Shown in pieces: positions 14,779 through 24,425 of a stretch of DNA of 35,800 nt. The notes beneath the pieces were generated by a model that saw only the letters and a list, made by a program, of their open reading frames with translations, made no database searches and was not told where the DNA came from. Position 1 is the stretch's first letter, and each line of letters starts with the position of its first letter. A program made the position numbers and the translations under genes. Source of the stretch: an uncultured Aquimarina sp. (GTDB lineage: Bacteria > Bacteroidota > Bacteroidia > Flavobacteriales > Flavobacteriaceae); assembly GCA_947496555.1 (NCBI GenBank), contig CANMDH010000050.1:1-35800 (forward strand), written 5' to 3'.

Positions 14779-15939
14779 TTATTCTAGTGTAAATGTAAAT
14801 TCGTTGGTTTCATAAAACTCATTATTCCAGGTAAATGTGAATTTTACTTTATAATCTCCAGAAACGAAATCTCCAGACGCATTAATAGGCAATTGTAAAA
14901 ATGCTAAGGATGCATAATGCAAACTTGGAAATTCTCTTAAATCACCTTCCTCAAAAGCAAAACTTGATCGTCGGTCATACACGAGACATCCTCCTAAATC
15001 ATCAAGAGGGCGATCATTTAATAAAAATTCCTTTCCATCGGTAATACGTGTTATGACAGCATCACTCATTTCTGTAAACCCAGGACTATCTATTAATTGA
15101 AAAGCGCCCGACTTTGTTGAAAAAAAGTAACCACCAAAGGATACAAAATAGGCTTTACCATTACATTCAGAAACATCTCGAATTTCACTAATATTAATTT
15201 TTTCAATAAATGGTGTTCGATTAAAAACTCTAATTTTTGTAGGCCTATTTGTCATCTCATTATCTGCATCAAAAGTATTCACCAAATAATGATATGTTGT
15301 TCCAGATTTTACGCCTATACGATAGTCTCTAAAATATTCGTAGGGTTCGTCTCCTAAAAGTTCTTCTGGCATTGAGAATTCTATTCGATCCTCAAAAATC
15401 TTAGTATTAATAGGTTGAATGCTGTCATTTGGATCATTTTCATTAACCAAATAAATTTCAACAGTATCTGTATTAGTATCACTTTTAGATAAAACATGAT
15501 CAAACCCTTCATGTGAATAGATATATTGTTCATTAAAATCCATATAAGAATTAGCTTCTCTGGTAAGTCTAAATAATAATGGTGTGAAAAATTCTTCTAC
15601 AGCATTAAAAGTGGCAATTTCCTCTCCGTTAGCATTATCATATATAATTCGTACTTCATAAGATTGTAAAGGGTCTAAATCATCAATGATTAGGTTTTTT
15701 TCCAGCGGATATCTTCTAAACTGTGAAGCTCCTTTTCTTTTTATTCCATAGAATAAATCTGCTCCAAGTCCATTGTCAATTGTTCCTGAATAGGACAATT
15801 TTGGTCCTCTGGCTTTAAGATCACTTATTTCTATTTTGATATTACTTAGATCTACTGATCCAGGGCCATCATCTGAGGAGCATGAATTTAAGCATATTAT
15901 AAAAGTGCATATTAGGGTTAAGTGTTTTACAAGTTTCAT
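14779..15939 (-). CDS. surface lipoprotein of the TANFOR/SprB operon
   Basis: A 386-aa lipoprotein. The signal peptide is residues 1-19 (LVKHLTLICTFIICLNS) and the lipidated Cys20 is followed by SSDDGPG, the acidic motif that directs Flavobacteriia lipoproteins to the outer surface. Residues about 30-120 look like an Ig/FN3-type beta-sandwich (IEISDLKARGPKLSYSGTI, PLQSYEVRIIYDNANGEEIAT). The remainder is beta-rich (VEIYLVNENDPND, EYFRDYRIGVKSGTTYHYLV, FVSGDYKVKFTFTWNNEFYET) and ends in a strand. No enzyme motif is visible. It starts 13 nt after the PKD lipoprotein stop and is followed by the TANFOR gene, so it is probably a structural partner that anchors or decorates the surface assembly. 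The family is not known to me. Confidence 0.7.
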   Translation of the reverse strand: MKLVKHLTLICTFIICLNSCSSDDGPGSVDLSNIKIEISDLKARGPKLSYSGTIDNGLGADLFYGIKRKGASQFRRYPLEKNLIIDDLDPLQSYEVRIIYDNANGEEIATFNAVEEFFTPLLFRLTREANSYMDFNEQYIYSHEGFDHVLSKSDTNTDTVEIYLVNENDPNDSIQPINTKIFEDRIEFSMPEELLGDEPYEYFRDYRIGVKSGTTYHYLVNTFDADNEMTNRPTKIRVFNRTPFIEKINISEIRDVSECNGKAYFVSFGGYFFSTKSGAFQLIDSPGFTEMSDAVITRITDGKEFLLNDRPLDDLGGCLVYDRRSSFAFEEGDLREFPSLHYASLAFLQLPINASGDFVSGDYKVKFTFTWNNEFYETNEFTFTLE

Positions 15940-15952
15940 GATTCTATAGGTT

Positions 15953-17311
15953 TTAATTGTTGGCTATTTTTTGAATTTTTATGTCCGTCTCTATATATGA
16001 ATTTAATCCATCAGACACAAAACGTTTAATCTTAACAGCTCCTTTTCTACCATCTGAGGTTTCAAAAAGCACAACTCTAGGTGTTGTAGTATTAAATGAT
16101 TGTAGACCTCCTGTTGTTTCCGTTATCACTAGTCCACTCAAAATACTATCATCAATCATGGCATCAAATTGAGCAGAAGTTAATGAAGCCGAACAACCAC
16201 ATAGTTCTTGAGAGTTAATGAACTTAGTATGTGTCGCATTAGGGATTGGATCAAAAGTAGTATCTTCTAACTCATCTGGCGCATAAAATCTGTTGAAGCT
16301 AAAATCTGCATTTAGCCCAAAAAACACCAGATCAATCTGTGCTCCGTTTTCTGAATTTATTTCTGAATTTGTGTATGTCTTTTCGGTAAAACCTGAGAAA
16401 AAACTCCCTATCACATCACTATTATGAACTGTATTGATACCAAAACGAATATCCTCGAATACTTTTATATTAGTATCTGCAACAAGTGTTATGGTTTTAG
16501 TAATTGAACGTGTTTTTTTACCATTTGAAGCTGTTAGTGTTATCTCATGAGTTCCTTCTGTAGAAAAAGTTACCTGGGGATTTTCATCTGAACTAGTAGC
16601 TGGCATTCCTCCTTCGAAACTCCATTGGTAAGTTGTCGCACTTATACTTTGATTCTTCATGGTAAGCGTAACTGGAACTTGTAAATCTTTATCCTGAAAA
16701 GCAACTTCCCATTCAAAATCGGTAACCAAATCTGGTGCTACGGTAATAATGGTATCTTTTGTATGAGTTTCTCGACCGTTACCTACTTCTAAAGTGATCT
16801 TATGATCTCCTGGTGTCTCAAATGTTATATCACCTGGATTTTCAATAGAAGAGGAAGCTGGATTTCCACCCTGAAATGTCCATAAATAAGAATTTGCTCC
16901 TTCTGTTTTATTATTAATATTTACCACTACAGGAGAAAAATTATTATCCTGCACTACAGCTTCAAAGTCTATTATTACAGGTGCATCTAGGTCTAGTGTA
17001 ATTTGTTTTTCGTCTTCAATACCATCTCTATTAAAAGCTCTAAGTATAATAATATAACTACCGGAGGCACTATAAGTAATGGCTCCAGGGTTTCTTCTTA
17101 ATGAAGATTCTGGAGTCGCCCCTTCAAATATCCACTCATATTCATCTGCTCCTGTGGTATTGTTAACAATAACTGCTTCTACTGGAACTGAATAATCTTC
17201 TGAAACAATTTCGACATTAAAATCTGCCACAACTGGTACAGCCTCCTCTTTGCTACAGTTAACAAAAAGCAATACCATCAGCATATTTATTATGTGTTGT
17301 AATCCTTTCAT
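15953..17311 (-). CDS. PKD-repeat lipoprotein
   Basis: A 452-aa protein with a lipoprotein signal peptide (INMLMVLLFVNC, Cys19) followed by SKEEA, an acidic surface-export-like stretch. Three PKD domains follow at about residues 28-108, 110-192 and 196-275, each with the expected YEWIFEGATPESS / YLWTFQGGNPASS / YQWSFEGGMPATS core, an NPG or NPQ turn and a G-HEITLTASNG-type last strand. The C-terminal ~170 residues are a separate domain with a CGCSASLTSAQFD segment. The ATG shares one base with the preceding TAA (a TAATG overlap), so translation is coupled to the SprB-repeat protein. PKD domains are adhesion or spacer modules, so this protein probably extends from the surface to hold or bind something. 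The function of the C-terminal domain is unknown. Confidence 0.8.
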   Translation of the reverse strand: MKGLQHIINMLMVLLFVNCSKEEAVPVVADFNVEIVSEDYSVPVEAVIVNNTTGADEYEWIFEGATPESSLRRNPGAITYSASGSYIIILRAFNRDGIEDEKQITLDLDAPVIIDFEAVVQDNNFSPVVVNINNKTEGANSYLWTFQGGNPASSSIENPGDITFETPGDHKITLEVGNGRETHTKDTIITVAPDLVTDFEWEVAFQDKDLQVPVTLTMKNQSISATTYQWSFEGGMPATSSDENPQVTFSTEGTHEITLTASNGKKTRSITKTITLVADTNIKVFEDIRFGINTVHNSDVIGSFFSGFTEKTYTNSEINSENGAQIDLVFFGLNADFSFNRFYAPDELEDTTFDPIPNATHTKFINSQELCGCSASLTSAQFDAMIDDSILSGLVITETTGGLQSFNTTTPRVVLFETSDGRKGAVKIKRFVSDGLNSYIETDIKIQKIANN

Positions 17312-20300
17312 TATTCAAAGATTATTTTTCGGATTGCATCTCCTTTAGGAGTTTCAAGTACCATTATATATGCTCCAGTCGCCTGAAACATTTCAATAGG
17401 TATTAAATAGTCCTTTTGCCCTTCATTTCGTTGTTCCAATTCAATACGATTATCAGTAAGATTAAACATTCGCAATGCTATTGGAGCTACCTCAGACAAG
17501 GAAATTTTTACTGTAAATTTACCATCACTCGGATTTGGATACAACAAATATTCTTCAATAAATGGAGATTTAGCATCACCAATATCAGCTAAGCCTGAAG
17601 GCTCTTCAACAATAATAGTTTTTTCATAATCCTGATAACAATCTCCTTGATATGTTCTTAGATTAAAAACATAAGCTCCTGGTGTTTCAAAAATGACTTT
17701 CAATCGGTCCTTGTTATCTTCAACAACCTGTATACCTTCATTTTCCGGAACTGTCCATATTACTTCTTCTCCTTTTGGTACACTTACGTTTACCAATGTT
17801 ACTTCTTTACCTGTAAACGCCTGCGAAAGCAATAAAAAGTCTGCATCAATAGGATCTTCAGAAACTATAATATCTACTTCATCATAGCCTATACAACCTA
17901 ATGAATTTGTAATGGTTATACTATATCTTCCTGCCTGACTTAAAGAAACTAAACTTTCGATACTAGAGAAGCCATTATCTGATTGCCATAAGTATATTGC
18001 ACCTGGATCATCAATGGATACATCTAGTTCTAATGATTGATCTCCACATATAGTTCGGTTCTCTCCTAAATCTACCGGAACAGGATCTGGATCGGTTAGA
18101 GTAACATCTGTAAAAGCAATACAATTTTCAGCATCCTGTATTTGAAAACGATAGGTTCTTGCGACAAGATTGTCTATACGTGTTGTTGCATTACCATTAT
18201 CCCAAGAATATTGATAAGGAGGTGTTCCTCCACTTACCTGTACTTCGATATTACCATCATTGCCCTGAAAACAAGTAGGGTTTATCTGTGAAAGCACCTG
18301 AATATCTAATCCCCCAGGCTGATCTATTGTTACTGTTCCTGTAGCACGACATCCTCTAGTATCCGTAACAAAAACTACATATTTACCAGCAATAAGATCA
18401 GTGGCTTGTTGTGAAGTAGTCCCATTAGACCATTCTATAAAGTATGGTGGAGTTCCCCCAGTAATATCTACTGTAGCACTTCCATCATTTCCTTTTGCAC
18501 AAGAAATCGGCACTGATGAAAGAGAAACTTCTAATAGCTCTGGTTCAACAAATACAAAAGTACTGTCTATCGTCTCAATTAAAAGATCACTTTCATATAT
18601 CCCCATAACAGTTCCTAATTGATCTTCAGCATTAAAAGCATATCTTCCATCATCTAATCCTCTAGCAATACTATCCGTTTGTGAAGTAAGTACCTGCCAG
18701 CTACCATCTGTTTGTTGTTTTTTCCAGGTATATCGATATGGAAGTCCAGTGGAGAAAGGAACTCCACCACGAACATGAGCTACTAATTCTCCATCACTTG
18801 ACGGATCTAAAAACTCATTATCCTGATTACAAGAGATAGGGCTAAATACCTCTATAATAGATTCGATAGGTTCGTGAATTACAAATTCGCTCTCAACTAC
18901 AGTACATCCTGATTTTGTAGTGGCGATTTCGTGGTTTTTATCCCTTACAGTTAAGTAATATGTCCCTGCAGTAATTGTGTTTAGTCGTATTTGATAGACT
19001 CCACTAGTGGTTACTGAAGTCACCGTTTGGGCATTAAGAACATCTCCATTTTCATTTTGCCATTCATAACTATAGCTTTGATCGTCAAATGGTGTTCCTC
19101 CTTTAACTTCTGAGATAATCCAAGAATCATTTGCCCCAATGCTTGAAGGTCTGTTATAAGATGGATAACTAATAGATACGGGAGCAACTGGTTCCTCTAT
19201 TTCTATAGTATCCACAACTTCACAGCCACGATCATCGGTTATAATAACTTCATAAATCCCCTTTTCAAGGTTATTTATGCGTTGCGTATCTTCACCCGTA
19301 CTCCAGGCATATGTATAAGGAGGTGTTCCTCCTTCAGGCATCGCTTCTGCCCAACCATCACTTCCTGCATGACAGTATGCATTCTGTTTATTAAATGACA
19401 CTCGCAATAAAGGAGGTTGTTTTAAATCATAAATACTATCAGTTTCTCTTACGACAATGTTGTTCTCGTATTCTGCCAAAATCACTCCATTTTGATCCTC
19501 AATATTGACAGCATATTTTCCAACATCAAGATTAATTGCAATACTATCCGTCTGATCGGTTAATATTAACCAGGAAGCATCGGCTTGTTGTTTTTTCCAG
19601 GTATATTTATAAGGTAATCCCGAGGTAAAACGTATTCCCCCCTTAGCATGAGCAATTAATTCTCCATCACTAGAGGGATTTCCATATACATTGGTATTGT
19701 TACAAGAAATGGGATTACTTTCTTCAATATCCACTTCCAAAGGATCCGGCTCTTGAATTCCAAATCGTTGATTAACAATTGTACAACCTTCTTTCTGTGT
19801 AGCTTCATCGAAATTTGCATCTTTAATGGTCAAGAAGTACAAACCATCACCAATCCCATTCAGAGTAAGTTCAAATTTTTCTTCTGTTGTATTTACCAAT
19901 GTAGTTACCTGACTATTCAAAAGTCTACCATCCATGTCTCGCCACTCAAAAGTATAACTCCCGTCCGGGAATGGAGTTCCTTTCTTTACTTCAGCCTTAA
20001 TCCATCCATCAGTAAATTCAAATCCACTTGGGTTTTTAAAATCTACAAAATCGAATTCTATAGGATCAGGTTGCCTAATTTCAATTACTTCAAAAGCTCT
20101 ACAACCTAAAGAATCTGTAACAGAAACTCTATAAAAATCAGGTAGCAATTCGGCAATATCTTCTGTTGTATCTCCATTACTCCATTGTATGGTATAAGGT
20201 TCTTTCCCTACATCTTTAAATGGGGTACCTCCAGTAATGGTAATATCTATAGAACCGTCTTCTCCTCCAAAACAAAAAACATCTTTCTTATCAAATGAAA

Positions 20301-22341
20301 TTTCAAGCAGTGGTGGATCCTGAAGAAAATACTCTTCATCTCTTTCTAGAACAGGCACATTATTTACATAATCTGCTAAAATAATATTGTTTGCATCTCT
20401 AATGTTTACCGCATAGTTCCCAGTACTAAGATCACTCGCAATACTGTCGGTAACACTTAATGTTTCCCACAATCCTGTAATTTCATCTTGTTTTTTCCAG
20501 GTATAATAGTAAGGTAATCCTCCATTATCTAAAGGTCCAAGTTCCACCCCTCCTTTTGCGTGTGCAATCAATTCTCCATCACTAAAAGGATCACTATTCG
20601 TATTAGTATTATTACAAGAAATACTCTTTGATTCTTCAAAAGTCACCTCTAATCTAGGCGGTGCAATAAGTTCATGGAAAACATCAACTACTGTACAATT
20701 ATCCTCATTACCGGTTTCAGCACTACTAAAATTGGCATCCTCAACCGTCAAATAATATTCCCCTTGAGGTACATCACGCAATGTAATAAAAAAGCCCTGG
20801 CCGGATACAAATTGTCTATCTATTGTTGTTAATGTAACATCAGCTGCATTTTTCCAAACATAATTATAGGTGTTATCAGGTTTTATAGTTCCTCCAGAAA
20901 CTTTTGCCACTATTTTTCCATTATTCATAAAGAAACCTGTTGGATTTAAAGAAGCATCTTTATCAATTTCGACCTGTAGTGCTGTTAGTGGTTCTTCTAC
21001 TCGTGCATTTAATACAATTTCATCACCGATATTTGCACCACTTTGATATTCTGCGAAACAATTATTTTGGTCTTGAATTCTGATTTGATAGGTTCCTTCT
21101 GAAAGCCCTCTTTCTGTATGAGTATTTCCTGAAGAAAAAGGTGTTCCCACAGTTGGCCAGCTATCTCCAACTTTTCTTATAAAGTATTTGTAACCACCTA
21201 TTCCACCAGTTGCTGTAAAACTCAGTCTCCCATCACTTCCTCCTTTACAAAAAACATCGGTTATACGTATCGCTGGAGAGCCTACAAATCTTACTGGTGT
21301 TCTAGGATCAATTCTTCTATCTTTTATATAATCATTGCCATCTGAAAAGAGTGGAATTCCACCAATACTACTTCCAAAGATAAACCGAAGATTTCCCGCA
21401 GGTAATTGATCTACTACTAATGTTCTAGAAGCTGATATCCCAACACTATTAATATTTTTAATAGTTTTATACTGGTTGACGCCGTTGACAACATCTTCGA
21501 TAATATCAAGGTCTTTTACTTGTCCGCTTACTGTCTCACCAGAGACCAAGTCTCTTTCAAATCTTATAGTAACCGTAGCATCCTTAGTATTGTAGCAAGT
21601 TGGACGTGTGGCACCTATAATTGTAAACAAGGGTGCAGAAACACGGTATTCATATCGTATGGGATTAGAATATTGACTTTGTGAACAACCTGTATTTACT
21701 CTAACATCAATTTTTTTACCATTAAAAGAAGGTGAAACTCCTGGTATATCGCTTCCTTTAATTTGTAACACTGATCTATTTTGATACGTATTTGGAAAGG
21801 CATTAAAAGGCCCATTGTCCAATGCATATTCCCATGTATATACAGAATTATCCACACCTCCGGCCAAAGGACCAATTTCGAGAAATTCATTACTCCCTAT
21901 GTTATTCGGTATTCTCGGTCTTAAAGTGATCACAGGTTTTACAAAAACCTCATAGCTACCAAAATTACGACCATCATACTCCTCTCTTTTTTCATAGTAA
22001 CACGTACTAGAATTTACTAAAATTTCATCCTCTAAACGAGTATCAAAACAATTTGGAAAACCTGAATTTGCTAATGCTACTACCTCTATTTTATCAATTT
22101 CTTTGTTTGTAAATTTTTGCTTAGCTTCCCAAGTATCATTATTAACAAGTACATCCAAAATAACATCTTCACTACCATTATCGTAAAATACCGTAATTTT
22201 TTCAATTCCACGAGGTACATTACATATACCAGGGACATTAATAAAACCTTTTACAGTAACCTCATAGTATGCTTCATCTATTTGCGACCACGACAACTGA
22301 ATCATGCAACTAAATATGAGTAAACAAAATATTTTTTTCAT
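17311..22341 (-). CDS. giant SprB-repeat adhesin with T9SS sorting domain
   Basis: A 1676-aa protein with a signal peptide (KKIFCLLIFSCMIQLSWSQ). Residues 20-350 form a unique N-terminal region. SprB-type repeats (Cys--GSDG--, GGTPPYTYAWSTGE, L--G-Y-V-ITD--GC) are found at about 360-418, 685-747, 985-1043, 1277-1330 and 1350-1407. Between them sits a larger ~290-residue unit present three times (core SDGELIAHAKGG and YTWKKQ). Residues about 1420-1585 contain two more beta-sandwich (PKD/Ig-like) domains. The end (YLLYPNPSDGKF ... IRKIIFE) is a T9SS type A C-terminal sorting domain, so the protein is exported by the type IX secretion system and fixed to the cell surface. SprB repeats are known from the mobile gliding adhesin SprB of Flavobacterium. 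Here the protein is smaller and embedded between FN3 and PKD genes, suggesting an adhesin or scaffold of this assembly rather than SprB itself. Confidence 0.85.
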   Translation of the reverse strand: MKKIFCLLIFSCMIQLSWSQIDEAYYEVTVKGFINVPGICNVPRGIEKITVFYDNGSEDVILDVLVNNDTWEAKQKFTNKEIDKIEVVALANSGFPNCFDTRLEDEILVNSSTCYYEKREEYDGRNFGSYEVFVKPVITLRPRIPNNIGSNEFLEIGPLAGGVDNSVYTWEYALDNGPFNAFPNTYQNRSVLQIKGSDIPGVSPSFNGKKIDVRVNTGCSQSQYSNPIRYEYRVSAPLFTIIGATRPTCYNTKDATVTIRFERDLVSGETVSGQVKDLDIIEDVVNGVNQYKTIKNINSVGISASRTLVVDQLPAGNLRFIFGSSIGGIPLFSDGNDYIKDRRIDPRTPVRFVGSPAIRITDVFCKGGSDGRLSFTATGGIGGYKYFIRKVGDSWPTVGTPFSSGNTHTERGLSEGTYQIRIQDQNNCFAEYQSGANIGDEIVLNARVEEPLTALQVEIDKDASLNPTGFFMNNGKIVAKVSGGTIKPDNTYNYVWKNAADVTLTTIDRQFVSGQGFFITLRDVPQGEYYLTVEDANFSSAETGNEDNCTVVDVFHELIAPPRLEVTFEESKSISCNNTNTNSDPFSDGELIAHAKGGVELGPLDNGGLPYYYTWKKQDEITGLWETLSVTDSIASDLSTGNYAVNIRDANNIILADYVNNVPVLERDEEYFLQDPPLLEISFDKKDVFCFGGEDGSIDITITGGTPFKDVGKEPYTIQWSNGDTTEDIAELLPDFYRVSVTDSLGCRAFEVIEIRQPDPIEFDFVDFKNPSGFEFTDGWIKAEVKKGTPFPDGSYTFEWRDMDGRLLNSQVTTLVNTTEEKFELTLNGIGDGLYFLTIKDANFDEATQKEGCTIVNQRFGIQEPDPLEVDIEESNPISCNNTNVYGNPSSDGELIAHAKGGIRFTSGLPYKYTWKKQQADASWLILTDQTDSIAINLDVGKYAVNIEDQNGVILAEYENNIVVRETDSIYDLKQPPLLRVSFNKQNAYCHAGSDGWAEAMPEGGTPPYTYAWSTGEDTQRINNLEKGIYEVIITDDRGCEVVDTIEIEEPVAPVSISYPSYNRPSSIGANDSWIISEVKGGTPFDDQSYSYEWQNENGDVLNAQTVTSVTTSGVYQIRLNTITAGTYYLTVRDKNHEIATTKSGCTVVESEFVIHEPIESIIEVFSPISCNQDNEFLDPSSDGELVAHVRGGVPFSTGLPYRYTWKKQQTDGSWQVLTSQTDSIARGLDDGRYAFNAEDQLGTVMGIYESDLLIETIDSTFVFVEPELLEVSLSSVPISCAKGNDGSATVDITGGTPPYFIEWSNGTTSQQATDLIAGKYVVFVTDTRGCRATGTVTIDQPGGLDIQVLSQINPTCFQGNDGNIEVQVSGGTPPYQYSWDNGNATTRIDNLVARTYRFQIQDAENCIAFTDVTLTDPDPVPVDLGENRTICGDQSLELDVSIDDPGAIYLWQSDNGFSSIESLVSLSQAGRYSITITNSLGCIGYDEVDIIVSEDPIDADFLLLSQAFTGKEVTLVNVSVPKGEEVIWTVPENEGIQVVEDNKDRLKVIFETPGAYVFNLRTYQGDCYQDYEKTIIVEEPSGLADIGDAKSPFIEEYLLYPNPSDGKFTVKISLSEVAPIALRMFNLTDNRIELEQRNEGQKDYLIPIEMFQATGAYIMVLETPKGDAIRKIIFE
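18750..20640 (-). repeat. triplicated ~290-residue unit inside the SprB-repeat gene
   Basis: Three near copies of an in-frame DNA unit, recognisable by the segment encoding SDGELIAHA (near 20565, 19655 and 18790) and the downstream WKKQ segment (near 20490, 19590 and 18715). Spacing is about 870-910 bp. The copies keep sequence identity over short runs and differ between them, so the duplication is not very recent. It is part of a coding gene. Confidence 0.7.
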
Positions 22342-22343
22342 AA

Positions 22344-24425
22344 TTAGTAATTTACTTCAATGGATTTTGGCTTTGAAAAATTACCATTTCCCATAATTGG
22401 TTTTACGTAATACATATATTTAGTATTAGGATATACTTCCGTATCTTCTATAGTAGTTTTATTTACAGGTAATTGAATAAACAACTTTGGTTTCCCGCCT
22501 GCTTTTGATTTGTAAACAACTACTTCGTTAACTTTGCTACCATCTTTAATTTTCCATGATAAGGAAATCTTGCCCTCTAAAGAATTTGGAATTGCATTTA
22601 GATTTTGGATAACCTCTATAGGAAGAAAATCTACTACAGTTAAAGTAACTGGTGTTGATGGCTCTGAAGTTAATCCACTTTGATCTTCGGCAAAAATGGC
22701 ATATCTGTATTTTTGACTCCCTTTTACCTCAGTATCTTTATAGGATTGTACTGTGTCTGTTTCAAAAATTGCTTCCCAAGTTTCTTCATTTTCGGCGATA
22801 CTCTTTCTATACAAAACATGTTTCTTAACATCAGAACTACTACTATTTATCCATGATAGATTAACACCTCCATTTTCTATCTTATAATCTGAAAATATGG
22901 GACTTGTTGGAGGAACTTTATCAGGTTTCTTTAATTCTAATATTTCGGAGTAATCAGACATATTGTAGCGGTTGTCTACCGCCACTACGCTATAATAGAC
23001 TTTACTATTTAATGAAGCTACTTTTACCGTATCTACATAATTTGATGTAGAAATGGGGTCAATAGTTAATTGCACTAACTCTTCTCCCTGACGATTCCCT
23101 CGAAATACTCTATATCCTAAAAGGTCTTTTTCTGCATTTGCTTTCCAACTGAAATTAACAACTCCAGTAGAATCTATAGTTCCATTAAGTTCCGTTGGAA
23201 CTTGAGGAGGAATAGAGTCTATAGTTTGTACAAAAACAGGTAACGAAGTCTTTTTGGTGTTATTGAGTGCATTAGCTGTAATCGTAAAATAATTTGACGC
23301 TTGTAATTCGGTATAGGTAAACTCTCTTTGGGTTTTATCAATTTGGCTTTGAATAACTCTATATGGACCTTTAGGATTTGTTGCCCAATTTAACTCAAAT
23401 CCTTTCACTTGATACTCAGCTTCTTTTGGAAACTCCCATTGTAATGTTACTTCATTTTCGCGAATTGCTCCCTTTTGAAGCAAACGTGGTGTATGCTCTA
23501 GTGCCGGAACTCCTTGTGCTTTTACTATTTTAGAAGGTGGACTAGTAATCCCAAATGGAGAGATTCCTTTTACTCTATAATAATATGGCTTTGTATTATT
23601 AGGAATTGTATCGATATATACCATACTTTGCGATGGTAATCCTGGTTTATCATTCATGTTCACTAAAGGAGTGTCTCCAAGTCGTGAAAAGGACACTCCA
23701 TCTTTTGATCTTTCCACATAATAGGATGTAAATATTCCTTTGAACATTTGATACTCCCATGATAACATTATCGTTTTATCCTGTCCTACAGCTAAGAGAT
23801 CTATGGGAGAAGGCAGTGATTGTACTTTCGAAGGTTCAATTACCACAGAACCAGTCTGTATATCTACAAGGTCTTTAGGAACTTCAGCAGAAATACGATA
23901 AAGATATTTTTCATCAGGCTTTGTTGTTTTATCAATATATCCCCATCCTGCTAATAGGGCAGCCCCAAAATTCATGTCTGCTGCAAATAAGGCAAAAGAA
24001 AATCTTTGTTCCAGTTCATTGGCCTTATTAACAATTTGTAATAAACTACCCTCCTCGGTACCTTCTACTTCAAAACTTTCTCCATACAATGCTTGAGCTA
24101 AAATCGCTGCATAGTCGTCCTTCTCCACAATAGATTTCCAAGCATCTAGCGGTTTCATCTTTAATGGTATCGAAGTGATTTCCTTTTTTTCAGGTTGATT
24201 TAAGACTACCCCCTTCCTAGCGACCGTAAAACGTTCAATTCTAAAGCCATAATCATTTGCTCTCTTCCAAGCAATTGGTTGATCTACAGCCCAACGAAGC
24301 AATACTTCATTATTTTGAGCAGTTGCCATTACCCGTATATGAGGTATATCATTCGGAGTACTTTGCCCAAAAGCCTCAATAGAAATACATAATATGATGA
24401 AAACAATTCTTCTAAATAACATCAT
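22344..24425 (-). CDS. fibronectin type III repeat protein
   Basis: A 693-aa exported protein with a signal peptide (LFRRIVFIILCISIEAFGQ). Residues about 25-195 form an N-terminal domain that begins with an FN3-like strand (IRVMATAQNNEVLLRWAVD) but contains a helical insert. Five fibronectin-III domains follow at about 200-305, 310-405, 408-500, 505-600 and 605-693, each with the L-W core and Y-Y-V-A-like G strand. There is no C-terminal sorting domain and no lipobox, so it must be held by other proteins or released. Its ATG overlaps the stop of the preceding giant gene by 4 nt (ATGA), and the next gene starts 2 nt after its stop. FN3 arrays serve as spacers and binding modules; a structural role in the surface assembly is inferred. 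Confidence 0.8.
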   Translation of the reverse strand: MMLFRRIVFIILCISIEAFGQSTPNDIPHIRVMATAQNNEVLLRWAVDQPIAWKRANDYGFRIERFTVARKGVVLNQPEKKEITSIPLKMKPLDAWKSIVEKDDYAAILAQALYGESFEVEGTEEGSLLQIVNKANELEQRFSFALFAADMNFGAALLAGWGYIDKTTKPDEKYLYRISAEVPKDLVDIQTGSVVIEPSKVQSLPSPIDLLAVGQDKTIMLSWEYQMFKGIFTSYYVERSKDGVSFSRLGDTPLVNMNDKPGLPSQSMVYIDTIPNNTKPYYYRVKGISPFGITSPPSKIVKAQGVPALEHTPRLLQKGAIRENEVTLQWEFPKEAEYQVKGFELNWATNPKGPYRVIQSQIDKTQREFTYTELQASNYFTITANALNNTKKTSLPVFVQTIDSIPPQVPTELNGTIDSTGVVNFSWKANAEKDLLGYRVFRGNRQGEELVQLTIDPISTSNYVDTVKVASLNSKVYYSVVAVDNRYNMSDYSEILELKKPDKVPPTSPIFSDYKIENGGVNLSWINSSSSDVKKHVLYRKSIAENEETWEAIFETDTVQSYKDTEVKGSQKYRYAIFAEDQSGLTSEPSTPVTLTVVDFLPIEVIQNLNAIPNSLEGKISLSWKIKDGSKVNEVVVYKSKAGGKPKLFIQLPVNKTTIEDTEVYPNTKYMYYVKPIMGNGNFSKPKSIEVNY

